Shown here: positions 53,945 to 63,400 of the stretch, piece by piece
Position numbering within the stretch: position 1 is the first letter of the stretch
Layout of the letters: every line of letters starts with the position of its first letter
NCBI GenBank assembly: GCA_023151185.1
Contig: JAKLJL010000002.1
Location: 186,001 to 250,000 of the forward strand
Reading direction: 5' to 3'
DNA from: Bacteroidota bacterium
Lineage (GTDB): Bacteria > Bacteroidota > JABWAT01
DNA length: 64,000 nt
Made by a program: the position numbers and the translations under genes
The notes under the pieces: model-generated
Seen by the model: the letters and a program-made list of their open reading frames with translations, nothing else
What the model was told of the DNA's origin: nothing
Database searches by the model: none

Positions 53945-56017
53945 ATGAATTTCCGAATTGTAGTTTTTTGTTTCCTTTTCCCGTTCTCTTCGTTTGGGCA
54001 GGACCGTGAGCTGACAACCGAATCCATCTTCGGTCAGCCGTTCCTAACGGGAACCCGCCCATCCTCTCCCTCCCTGTCACCCAATGGAAAATGGGTAACT
54101 TTTCAATGGAACGAAAACGGGAACGATACACTTTTCCTTTATTTGATCAACACCCAAACCCACCTTGCCAGAAAAGTTTGGCCGGCAGCATCCAGCCGTT
54201 TCCTCCAATGGCGGAAAGATTCCGGATCTTTCCTTTTTTTATCAAAGGGGGATCTATTTTCGGTTGATGTTCTTACAGGAAAAACGGACAGTCTGACATT
54301 AACAGGCGGAGAAATACGGGATGTGGCTGAATCCAGTCAGTTGAACCGGCTGGTTACACTCTCTGGCTCCCAACTCCAGATCATCCGCCAGGGTCTTCCC
54401 CTGATTCAGTTAATTCCGCTTGAAAAAGAACCGGTTGATACCCGTCTTGCTGCCTCAACCCCCGATGCTTCCGTGTTGGTTCTTCGGGAATCTAAAACAG
54501 ATTCTGCTGTTGTGAACCCGGTTCCGGACTGGATGGGACCGCTGGTAACAACACGGCCTTCAGAACGATCCGGCTTGTATCAGTCCCGGTACCGGCTGGT
54601 AAAAAACTCTCCAAACCCCGGGGCCATCCTTTCGGATTCCTGGATACCCGGTTACGGCGGCCCGGCAGCCCTTTCGGCCGATGGCCGGTTTTTCGCCTTT
54701 TCCTCCCTTTCCATCGATCAGAAAACCCGGCACTTTATTCTGGTAGATCTGAACCAAAATCAGGCAGATACCGTTTTCACTGAAACTGATACCGCCTGGG
54801 TCAACCCATTGGACGGATTCGGATTTTCACCTGACAGCCGGTTTCTTGCCTTCAGTCACGAAACATCGGGTTGGAACCACCTTTACGTTTGGGATATCAG
54901 GCTGCAGACAATAAAACAGGTAACTTCCGGTAAGTTTGAAGTAGATTTTTTCATGTGGAATCCGGCAAAACCCGCCGAAATTCTGTACACATCAACTGAA
55001 GATTCGCCGTTTCACCGACATATCAGCCGGGTGAACTGCTTAACCGGGAAACGGGAAAAATTAACTTCTGAACCCGGTGTCCGGACAGAAATTTCTGTTT
55101 CGGATGATGGTTCCCGCCTCGTTTATCTGAAATCAACCGGGACCGACCCTGGTGACCTGTTCCTGCTGGATCCAGTATCCGGAAAGGAAACCCGGTTAAC
55201 CCGGTCCGTCCCTGAAAAATTTTCTGAACTCCCGCTTAAAAAGCCTGAGATCCGGTGGGTGAAAAATCCGCAGACCGGAACCCAATTTCCGATACAGATT
55301 TACTTCCCGGATCAGTTTAAAAAGGATACCCGGTACCCCGTTATTCTTTTTGTTCATGGAGCCGGTTACCTGCAAAACGTAATGGATCATTTCGGATATT
55401 ACTGGCGGGAGCATCTGTTTAATTTCTACCTGGCACAAAAAGGCTACCTGGTTGTAAATGTGGACTATTCGGGAAGTGCCGGTTACGGCCGGGATAACCG
55501 GATTTCAGTTTACCGGGATATGGGTGGGCCTGATTGGAAGGATTGTGCCGAAACCATCCGGTATTTAGCTGCTGAAGGACTGGCAGATTCTTCCCGGGCA
55601 GGAATTTACGGCGGCAGTTATGGTGGATTTTTAACCTTGATGGCTCTGTTTAAGAGTCAGGGCCTATTTAAAGCCGGGGCTGCTTTGCGGGCTGTTGCCA
55701 ACTGGAAATTGTACAACCGTTGGTACACTGAACAGCGTCTGGGACCATTGAAATCCAATCGGGAAGTATATGAAAAAACCTCTCCGGTTACCTGGAGTGG
55801 CGGATATAAGGGGCACTTGCTGCTGCTTCACGGAATGGCGGATGACAACGTGCTGTTTCAGGATATCGTTCAGCTTAGTCAGAAGTTCATTGAGAACAAT
55901 CAGAAATTTGACCTGATGATCTACCCGACGGAAGGGCACGGGTTCAGATCCCCGGCAGCCTGGCGGCACGAGTATGAGGAAATTGAGGCCCATTTCGACC
56001 GGTATCTGAAAAACTAA
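53945..56017 (+). CDS. Exported S9 (dipeptidyl-peptidase-like) serine peptidase
   Basis: The signal peptide ends at SSFGQ; 690 aa. An N-terminal WD40-like beta-propeller (about 30-420: SLSPNGKWVTFQW, FGFSPDSRFLAFSHE) is followed by an alpha/beta hydrolase domain. Triad: Ser558 (GGSYGGF), Asp633 (MADDNVLFQD) and His665 (EGHGFRSP). This fits DPP4/acylaminoacyl-peptidase-like enzymes that digest peptides in the periplasm. Convergent with acs. Confidence 0.92.
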   Translation: MNFRIVVFCFLFPFSSFGQDRELTTESIFGQPFLTGTRPSSPSLSPNGKWVTFQWNENGNDTLFLYLINTQTHLARKVWPAASSRFLQWRKDSGSFLFLSKGDLFSVDVLTGKTDSLTLTGGEIRDVAESSQLNRLVTLSGSQLQIIRQGLPLIQLIPLEKEPVDTRLAASTPDASVLVLRESKTDSAVVNPVPDWMGPLVTTRPSERSGLYQSRYRLVKNSPNPGAILSDSWIPGYGGPAALSADGRFFAFSSLSIDQKTRHFILVDLNQNQADTVFTETDTAWVNPLDGFGFSPDSRFLAFSHETSGWNHLYVWDIRLQTIKQVTSGKFEVDFFMWNPAKPAEILYTSTEDSPFHRHISRVNCLTGKREKLTSEPGVRTEISVSDDGSRLVYLKSTGTDPGDLFLLDPVSGKETRLTRSVPEKFSELPLKKPEIRWVKNPQTGTQFPIQIYFPDQFKKDTRYPVILFVHGAGYLQNVMDHFGYYWREHLFNFYLAQKGYLVVNVDYSGSAGYGRDNRISVYRDMGGPDWKDCAETIRYLAAEGLADSSRAGIYGGSYGGFLTLMALFKSQGLFKAGAALRAVANWKLYNRWYTEQRLGPLKSNREVYEKTSPVTWSGGYKGHLLLLHGMADDNVLFQDIVQLSQKFIENNQKFDLMIYPTEGHGFRSPAAWRHEYEEIEAHFDRYLKN

Positions 56018-56074
56018 CCGGTTCCGGGTGCAGGGAATACGGTCAACGGAGACGTACCGCTTTTCCGGAGTCTG

Positions 56075-56099
56075 CGGGCATACAGGTCCTGCATGCCCG
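56075..56099. repeat. Hairpin between convergent S9 peptidase and acs genes
   Basis: CGGGCAT and ATGCCCG separated by 11 nt. It lies in the 122-nt convergent gap but lacks an adjacent T-tract on either strand, so it is at best a weak terminator. Confidence 0.4.
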
Positions 56100-56139
56100 G
56101 CCCAGTCAACTTTTCAGTTTCGGAAGCACTCCCTCCTGC

Positions 56140-58053
56140 TTATTCTTCCAATGTGGAAATATCTCCTACATCCTGCCCGAGAGCTCTGGCTTTCAGCACA
56201 CGGCGCATGATTTTACCGCTCCGGGTTTTGGGCAGGCTCTCCACAAACTCAACGTGCTCAGGTCTGGCAATCGGGCCCAGTTCCCGGGAAACATGTTCCT
56301 TTAACTCTTCTTCGAGGGCTTTATTCCCTGTTATTCCGGCACGGAGGAGGACATAGCAATGAATTGCGTTTCCTTTTATTTCGTGGGGTAAGCCAACAAC
56401 TGCAGATTCGGCAACCGCATAATGGCTGATAAGGGCACTTTCAATTTCAGCCGTTCCCAGCCGGTATCCGCTGACTTTGATCACATCATCAATCCGGCCG
56501 ATCACCCAGAAATAACCGTCTGAATCCCGGCGGGCAGCATCACCGGCTTTATACCAGCCCTGTTTCTCATAGTCTTTCCAGTAGGTTTCTCTGAACCGTT
56601 CCGGATCTCCCCAGATAGATCTGGCCATTCCCGGCCAGGGTGCCTGAAGAACGAGTTTGCCTTCCTCTCCGTCAGGAACCGGATTTCCCTGTTCATCTAC
56701 GATGGCGACTTCATGACCGAAGAACGGTTTGGTTGCCGATCCGGGTTTTAACGGGGTGACAGGCAATGGTGTAATCACAAACCCGCCGGTTTCAGTCTGC
56801 CACCAGGTATCCATGATAGGACATCTTCCGCCGCCGATGACTTTGTGATACCATTTCCACGCTTCCGGATTGATAGGTTCACCTACTGAGCCCAGCAGGC
56901 GAAGTGAGGATAGATCATGCCGGTTCGGCCAGGATTCCCCAAATCTCATCAGTCCCCGGATTGCAGTTGGTGATGTATATAAAATGTTAATCCCGTATTT
57001 TTCGACCATACTCCACCATCGGTTCGGGTACGGATGGTTGGGCGCACCTTCGTACATCATGATCGTAGCCCCGTTGATCAGAGGCGAATAAACCAGATAG
57101 GAGTGCCCGGTAATCCAGCCGGGATCGGCAGCACACCACCACCGGTCTTCATCCTTGATATCAAAAACATACCGGTGTGTTGTCGAGGTATAAACTGCAT
57201 ATCCGCCATGGCTGTGCATGAGTCCTTTGGGTTTCCCTGTTGTCCCGGATGTGTAAAGGATAAACAGCGGATCCTCAGCATCCAGAACTTCGGTTTCGCA
57301 CCGTGGGTTGGCAATCGGAAGGGCCATCAGATCATGGTACCAGAAATCCCGGTCACCCTGCATGTGGACTTCATGGGCAGTCCGTTTGACAACGATACAG
57401 ACTTCGATGGTTGCTGACCGCCTCATCGCTTCGTTGGCAATTCCCTTCAGGTCCGTTACATTCCCCCGGCGGTAACCGCCATCGGCAGTGATCAGCACCC
57501 GGCTTTTGGCATCTTCGATCCGGCCGGCAAGAGCTTCTGCACTGAATCCACCATAAACAACCGAATGAACTGCTCCAATCTTGGCACAGGCCAGCATGGC
57601 AATCGGCAATTCAGGAATCTGGGGCATATAAACGGTTACCACCTCTCCCTTTCTGACCCCCATACTTTTCAGTACATTGGCAAATTTGGAGACCTCACGG
57701 TTCAGGGCATGAAAGGACATGGTTTTTACATCCCCCGGCTCACCCTCCCAGATGATGGCCAGTTTATTCCGCCGCCAGTTTTTCAGATGCCGGTCAATTG
57801 CATTGGCGATGATATTAAACTTTCCGCCGGTAAACCATTTGTAAAACGGTTTGGCCGAACTGTCCAGAACCTTGTCCCATTTTTTATACCAGACCAGTTT
57901 TTTAGCTTCATCCGCCCAGAATCCTTCCCGGTCCTCAATGGATCTGCGGTAAAGAGAGTCATAGTCCCGGATGTTGGCTTGTTTAATCACCTCTTTAGAG
58001 GGATGGATCAGGCCAGATTCATAATCCGGAAAGTGAGTATGTTTATCCTTCAT
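56140..58053 (-). CDS. acs: Acetate--CoA ligase (acetyl-CoA synthetase)
   Basis: AMP-forming enzyme activating acetate. 637 aa from the ATG at 58053, which has AGGAG before it; a longer open frame (to 58107) would overlap the upstream gene and lacks a ribosome-binding site. Motifs: LYTSGTTGKPKG, WWCAADPGWITGHSYLVYSPL broken once, DTWWQTETGG and the C-terminal SGKIMRR with Lys614, the lysine acetylated in regulated Acs enzymes. Downstream of a small coiled-coil membrane protein gene. Confidence 0.96.
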   Translation of the reverse strand: MKDKHTHFPDYESGLIHPSKEVIKQANIRDYDSLYRRSIEDREGFWADEAKKLVWYKKWDKVLDSSAKPFYKWFTGGKFNIIANAIDRHLKNWRRNKLAIIWEGEPGDVKTMSFHALNREVSKFANVLKSMGVRKGEVVTVYMPQIPELPIAMLACAKIGAVHSVVYGGFSAEALAGRIEDAKSRVLITADGGYRRGNVTDLKGIANEAMRRSATIEVCIVVKRTAHEVHMQGDRDFWYHDLMALPIANPRCETEVLDAEDPLFILYTSGTTGKPKGLMHSHGGYAVYTSTTHRYVFDIKDEDRWWCAADPGWITGHSYLVYSPLINGATIMMYEGAPNHPYPNRWWSMVEKYGINILYTSPTAIRGLMRFGESWPNRHDLSSLRLLGSVGEPINPEAWKWYHKVIGGGRCPIMDTWWQTETGGFVITPLPVTPLKPGSATKPFFGHEVAIVDEQGNPVPDGEEGKLVLQAPWPGMARSIWGDPERFRETYWKDYEKQGWYKAGDAARRDSDGYFWVIGRIDDVIKVSGYRLGTAEIESALISHYAVAESAVVGLPHEIKGNAIHCYVLLRAGITGNKALEEELKEHVSRELGPIARPEHVEFVESLPKTRSGKIMRRVLKARALGQDVGDISTLEE

Positions 58054-58069
58054 AACGGTCTCCTGATTT

Positions 58070-58381
58070 TCAACTGCGGTAAAAAATGAGTAAAATCCAT
58101 GAGGCAACCAGCCCTGCCAGAACGATTACGGCGAATAACAGCCATTGAACAATTTTCCGCAGCGAGGTGACAGCCCTGAAAAGATCTTCGGTCCGGGTTT
58201 TCTGCCAGGCCGATTCGGATTCCACATTAATCATCCTCATTTCAAGGTTCCGGATTTTTTCAGCTTCTGTTTCCAGTTGCTGCTGCTGCTTCCGGTCCGT
58301 CATCGCCTGTTTCACCCGGCTGACAACCGTAGGCCCATGCTCAATTAAAGCACCTAAAAGAGTTTTCCAGGGAAAAGCCAT
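58070..58381 (-). CDS. Small coiled-coil membrane protein
   Basis: 103 aa. An amphipathic start (FPWKTLLGALIEHGPTVVSRV) leads to a coiled coil (about 28-60, Gln-rich then LEMRMINVESESAW) and a C-terminal membrane helix (about 78-100). No family recognised, although the layout recalls phage-holin-like or DUF-type membrane-bound coiled coils. It lies 12 nt after the phosphatase gene stop and 16 nt before acs. Confidence 0.6.
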   Translation of the reverse strand: MAFPWKTLLGALIEHGPTVVSRVKQAMTDRKQQQQLETEAEKIRNLEMRMINVESESAWQKTRTEDLFRAVTSLRKIVQWLLFAVIVLAGLVASWILLIFYRS

Positions 58382-58393
58382 CGGTACCTCCTG

Positions 58394-60016
58394 CTATTGT
58401 TTCGGATTGTTAATCAAAGGAACTCCAATACAGGCCGGCGGCATCTGAATCTGAAGTAAATCGGCTACCGTAGCCGCCACGTCCACAACATAGACTGGTT
58501 CATTCCGCCGGACGGCAGGAACATGCCAGCCATAAAACAGGACAGGAACGTGAGTATCATAGCGGAATGGAGAGCCATGTGTAGCCCCGGAGGGGAGTTT
58601 CCCTTCCAGATAATGGGGACGTAACAGAAAAGCGACATCTCCGGATCTCGCCGGATCCCATCCGTTCAGGATCATGCTTTCCATATCACGCCGGGCCTGC
58701 AACCCGTCCAGTTCAAACCGGGTAATGATTTCACCGGCACTTTCTACATGGAGCCTGATCCAGTCCCGAACCGTATTCTGGACGTCCCGTTCATTGATCC
58801 CTTTTGCGGTGATAAGATCACGGTTCAGAAAAACCTGGTTGTTTGATACATTCAGGACAAGCCCTGGTGTTTTATACCGGTCTCCGATAAAAGCTGACAG
58901 TGAATCTGTCAGTTCTTTCCGGGAATAAAATCCATGCGGAATCCGGTTTTCCTCGAGGAATCCGTGTGCTTCACCAACAGCATGATCGGCCGTCAGGAAA
59001 AGCAGATAATTCCCTTTTCCAACCTGCCGGTCCAGAGCCGTCAGCAACCGGGCAATCTGGTCATCCAGCCGGAGGTAAGTATCCATGACTTCCCAGGAAT
59101 TGGGCCCGTAGGTATGCCCGATGTAATCGGGGGCAGAAAAGGAGATTGCCAGAAAATCCGGGTCTTTTTTCCGTCCAAGATCTTCTGCCTGCATCAGGGT
59201 TTCGGCAAATTTAACGAGAAGATCAGAAGCAAAAGGGGTTACCTTGATCCGGTCCAGTTTTTCAGAGTCGGTCAAAGCCGAAAACACGTGTGGAAAACTG
59301 CGGTCATTCTCCCTGAACGGATCCCCCTCATACTCCTTTTCATCTCCGGACTGAATCCGGTACAGGTCCCGGGGTGATTTCAGGTCCCACTGGGTTTTCA
59401 TATAGGCAAGCGGATGCTGATTCCGGTTAAAAGACTCAGCCCAGGACGGTTGATCCTTTCGGTAAAAAGTCGAGGTCACAAAATTCCCGGATTTTCCGTC
59501 ATACCACCACACACCGTTCGCCATAAATCCGCCCGGCAGTACCGCTGCCCGGTCCTTGATAGAGACCGAGAAAACTCTTGAATTGGGGTTATCAATGCGG
59601 AACTGATCAGTTATGGTCGGACTTTTAAGACGATGCGGAGATGACTTTCCGGCTGATCCGGAAGCGCCTACCGTTTCGAAGCGGTCATCATCCACCACAT
59701 AAATTTCCTTTTCTTCGGTCCCTTCGTACCAGTCATTCGAGATAATTCCGTGATAATGCGGAGTGGTTCCGGTATAGACTGTTGCATGCCCCGGAGCTGT
59801 GTAGGTGGGTACATAATTAAAGTGAGCCTGGGTGAAGGTGGTACCGCCGGTTAGCAGGCGGTTAAAACCCTCCTTGCCGAACCCGGCCGAAAAGCGTGAA
59901 AGGTAATCATACCGCATCTGATCGACCACAACCCCAACAATCAGTTTGGGTTTTCCGGATTGGGCAAATCCTGCAAACGGCAGGAGGAAAAGGAAAAACG
60001 GCAACAGCCTGATCAT
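58394..60016 (-). CDS. PafA-like alkaline phosphatase family protein
   Basis: The signal peptide ends at AGFAQ; 540 aa from the ATG at 60016, chosen because GGAGA lies before it and the signal peptide begins there (nine more codons are open upstream). Alkaline-phosphatase superfamily: first metal Asp in VVVDQMRYDYL, nucleophile Thr73 (PTYTAPGHATV), second-site motifs DYIGHTYGP and LTADHAVGE. It acts on phosphate monoesters or diesters in the periplasm. Its gene is followed closely by the coiled-coil protein and acs genes. Confidence 0.88.
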   Translation of the reverse strand: MIRLLPFFLFLLPFAGFAQSGKPKLIVGVVVDQMRYDYLSRFSAGFGKEGFNRLLTGGTTFTQAHFNYVPTYTAPGHATVYTGTTPHYHGIISNDWYEGTEEKEIYVVDDDRFETVGASGSAGKSSPHRLKSPTITDQFRIDNPNSRVFSVSIKDRAAVLPGGFMANGVWWYDGKSGNFVTSTFYRKDQPSWAESFNRNQHPLAYMKTQWDLKSPRDLYRIQSGDEKEYEGDPFRENDRSFPHVFSALTDSEKLDRIKVTPFASDLLVKFAETLMQAEDLGRKKDPDFLAISFSAPDYIGHTYGPNSWEVMDTYLRLDDQIARLLTALDRQVGKGNYLLFLTADHAVGEAHGFLEENRIPHGFYSRKELTDSLSAFIGDRYKTPGLVLNVSNNQVFLNRDLITAKGINERDVQNTVRDWIRLHVESAGEIITRFELDGLQARRDMESMILNGWDPARSGDVAFLLRPHYLEGKLPSGATHGSPFRYDTHVPVLFYGWHVPAVRRNEPVYVVDVAATVADLLQIQMPPACIGVPLINNPKQ

Positions 60017-60260
60017 AAATTCTCCAGGGAAAAACATCAGCAAATATATCTTTTAATCCCGAGGAAAAAAAAGGGATTCAGTGATGAAAATCCGGATTCA
60101 GGTTCAGGATCAGGATTCTGCCCCGGAGTTGGAGACAGGGGGTAGAATGGTCTGGGATGAAACCGGGGAGTTTACGTCCGTCTTTTGTTTGTCTTTCGTT
60201 GTGGCAGTGAAGTGGAAGTCAGATTTTAGGAGGAAGTAGCCTGGGATTTAGTATCAGGAT
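60017..60260. other. Gap between phosphatase and tracrRNA
   Basis: No coding capacity, promoter match or hairpin that I can support. It separates ordinary chromosomal genes from the CRISPR-Cas locus, so one edge of the locus lies here. Confidence 0.5.
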
Positions 60261-60295
60261 AAAAAAAAGCCCCGCACCTTTTACGAAGCGGGGCT
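60261..60295 (-). terminator. Terminator of the putative tracrRNA
   Basis: On the minus strand AGCCCCGC, a 12-nt loop and GCGGGGCT followed by T8. It has no coding gene upstream on that strand within reach, so it must serve an RNA. Confidence 0.9.
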
Positions 60296-60362
60296 AAGGC
60301 TTGAAAGCCTGCAGAATAATCTTTATTGTGATAAGATTACCAACTGATTTTGTAGAGATTAT
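60261..60362 (-). ncRNA. Putative tracrRNA of the type II-C locus
   Basis: About 102 nt read away from cas9. On the minus strand a full Bacteroidota promoter (60397-60367) is followed by a likely anti-repeat (CAGTTGGTAATCTTATCACA, about 60344-60325), the nexus-like CACAATAAAGATTATTCT (it resembles the CACAATAAGGATTATTCC seen, from memory, in Bacteroidota II-C tracrRNAs), a short hairpin AGGCT-TTCA-AGCCT (60310-60297) and a strong terminator (60295-60261). It predicts CRISPR repeats beginning about (A/G)TTGTGAT. An alternative AATCTT/AAGATT stem would compete with the anti-repeat. Proof needs the array, which is outside the window. Confidence 0.78.
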
Positions 60363-60366
60363 GGAG

Positions 60367-60397
60367 CAAAATTAATCTGACTTTATTATATTGTCAA
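60367..60397 (-). promoter_or_regulatory. Bacteroidota-type promoter of the putative tracrRNA
   Basis: TTG (60397-60395, as part of TTGACA), a 20-nt spacer and TAATTTTG (60374-60367), an exact match to TAnnTTTG. The predicted transcript start is near 60362. The element lies only 43 nt from the cas9 ATG on the opposite strand, so cas9 and tracrRNA are divergently transcribed. Confidence 0.7.
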
Positions 60398-60439
60398 TCA
60401 TTTCCCGCTTCATTTAAAAATTATTATTTCGGAGAGAAT

Positions 60440-63400
60440 ATGTCGCTTGTATTAGGCCTTGACCTGGGCACAACTTCTATTGGATGGGCATTAATCAATT
60501 CTGAAAAAAAGCAACTGGTTGACTGTGGTGTCCGTATTTTTCCGATTGGGGTAAATGTTGACAAAACCGGTACAGAGGCTCCTAAAAATGCCCAACGAAG
60601 AACTTCAAGGCAAATCAGGCGCCAATACCACCGGTTTAAACTTCGCAGGCAAAACCTAGCCAAGCGCCTCAGGGAGTTAAACATGCTGCCTGAAGAACAA
60701 AGCCCGCTATCAAAATTGACTTCAGAGGCCCTTTTTTCACTCAGAGCGAATGCAGTTGATACTCCTGATACGCCTGCAAAAAAACTGACACTGGAAGAAC
60801 TGGGCCGTGTTTTTATTCACTTAAACCATCACCGGGGCTTTAAAAGCAGCAGAAAACAAAACAGTGCCGCAAAAAAGGATGAGGATTCCGGAAAAATTAA
60901 AACTGAAATTGCTGAATTGGCAAAAGTGGTTCATGATGGGGGCTTTATCACCGTTGGCCGGTATTTTCACTCCCTTTTTAACCACAGGCTGCATAACCCG
61001 GATGAACCAGAATTCAGAATCAGAGGCAGACATGTTGGAAGGGAGTTATATCTGGATGAATTTGACCGGATATGGATCTCACAGCGAAAATTTTATCCGG
61101 AAATTTTAACAGGAGGTCCTGAGGACGGGAATAAGCCGAAAAATACCACTTATTACCAGATCAGAAATTTTTGTATTTTTTATCAGCGACCGTTAAAGTC
61201 GCAACGAAACTTAATCAGCAAATGCCGATTTGAACCTAACCGCCGGGTTACCCCCAGGGCAAATCCTGAGTTTCAGGAATTCAGATTGTGGCAGGATCTC
61301 GAAAAAGTCAGGATAAATGGAGAAGGCCGGTGGGATGCCCCGCTCACCCTTGAGGAAAAGGAGCTTTTATTTCAACATTGGGGTCTGGAAAAGGAATTTA
61401 AAGCTTCCTCTATTCCTTCCAAATTAAAACTTGGGAAACGGTTTACTGTGAATGATCCGGACATGAAACTATCAGGACAGACCACGTGGGGGCAGATTAA
61501 AAAGGCAATTGGTGCAGAAAAATTCTCAGAACTTACGGAACTACAGAAAAATCAATTGTGGAATTTGCTGTACTTTTTTGAGGACGATGACAAGGCAGAG
61601 CATCTGACTTCCACTCTGGAATCGCTTTTCCATTGGGAAAGAGAAACAGCCCAGGCTTGTGCAAAAATTCACCTGGAACCAGATTATAGCCGGTTAAGCC
61701 AGTTTGCAATAAAAAAAATGCTGCCATTTATGCGCCAGGGAATGGGGTACTCAGATGCTGCAAAAGCGGCAGGTTATACTCACTCAAAGCCGGAAGGTAC
61801 CAGTGCAGGACATGAAATGGCTGACCGGATCGTGATTGATCCCCGGGACAGGGTCAGGAACCCGGTCGTGAGCCGAGCCCTTTCTGAGACCACCAAACTG
61901 GTTAATGCAATTCTTAAAGTTTACGGAAGACCCGATGAAATACGGGTGGAAATGACCCGAGAACTTAAAAGCCCGAAAGATAAACGGCAGAAAATGCGCC
62001 GGGAGAACTCAGAAAAAGAACAGATCAGAAAAAACCTGGTTGATTTTCTGAACGAAAAAACCGGAAGAAACTTTCATGCCGGTGCCTCTGAAGTTGCAAA
62101 ACTCGAACTATGGATGGAAATGGGGCTTGAACAGGACGATTTCTTCAGGACAGAAGATCTGAAACGGGAGCTTTCACCGCAGATGCGTGAAAAATTCAAA
62201 CTATGGATGGAAGGAAACCGGATTTCGGTGTATTCGGGAAAAGTCATCACTTTTTCCCAAATGCTGGATGCTTCCATCCAGATTGAACACATCATCCCCT
62301 ATAGCCGTTCAATGGATAACTCCTTCATGAACAAAGCGCTGTGCGAGATTGAAATCAATAAGGAAAAAGGAAACCGGACTGCTTTGGAATATTTCGAGTC
62401 TAAAGGTCCTGAAGCACTTAAAGCTTTTAAAGACCGGGTTAAACGATTCCCAAATCAGTATAAAAGGGAACGGTTTCTTAAAATGGAAGTATCGGAAGAA
62501 TTTAATCCCGGAGCAATTGAAAACACAGGCTATATCGCCAAAGAGGCAAAAAAACATCTTGGGACAATTTGTAAAAAGGTTTCAGTGACCAATGGGGCAG
62601 CAACCGCTATTTTACGAAAAAAATGGGGTCTAGGAACCCTTTTATCTGATAAAAAGGAGGAAAGAAAAGACCGGTCAGATCACCGGCATCATGCCATCGA
62701 TGCAATTGTCATTGCCTGCACCAATTTGAAGTATTTCAGAATCCTGACAGAATTCAGCAAATTCAATTCCCTTTCCCAACTGGAAAATGACTTTATTGAC
62801 AGCCCATGGGCAACTTTTCGGGCTGAAGTAAAAGAATTTATCAGCAAAACCCTGATTACATACCGGGCAGACAAACGGCTGATCGAAAAAAGCAGCTATA
62901 AAATAAAAGCCGGGAAGGGCCAAAATAATTGGAAAAAACAAACCGGGATCTCCATCCGTGGATCCCTGCACAATGATTCGGTTTTTGGTGAAGTTCAGAA
63001 ACCTGGAAACCACCACCGGCCGGTATTCGTCATCAGAAGACCAATCAGTTCCCTGTCAAATGAAAAACATTTTGATCAGATTTTAGATGGCGGGATCCGG
63101 AAAGTGGTAATTGATCACTGGATTAAAGCAGGTCGCGATTTTAAGAAAGCCTTTGGTAACCCGGAGGAAAACCCGGTATACAGCAACCCTGCTTTGAACA
63201 TAAAAATTAACTCGATCAGGATGGAAGAAACCAGTTCCTCGATGGTTGACCGGTTCCAGGGCAGTAACCGAATTGAAAATAAGGGAAAGCAATTTGTGGA
63301 ACCCGGCAACAATTTCCTTTATGTTCTTTACGGTACTCCCGACGGAAAAGAACGCGATCTTGAGATGATTTCTTTTTTTGAAGCTGCCCGGCGGAAGGTA

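Noticed and set aside
60325-60360. Plus-strand ATTGTGATAAGATTACCAAC and the bases after it look like a CRISPR repeat
   Set aside because: Only one copy and no spacers. It lies inside a promoter-terminator unit on the opposite strand, so it is better read as the tracrRNA anti-repeat.
60440-62000. cas9 as recently acquired DNA from codon use
   Set aside because: The bridge-helix region uses more AGG/CGC/CGA arginine codons than neighbours, but later parts of the gene use CGG freely, so the signal is too weak to claim transfer by eye.
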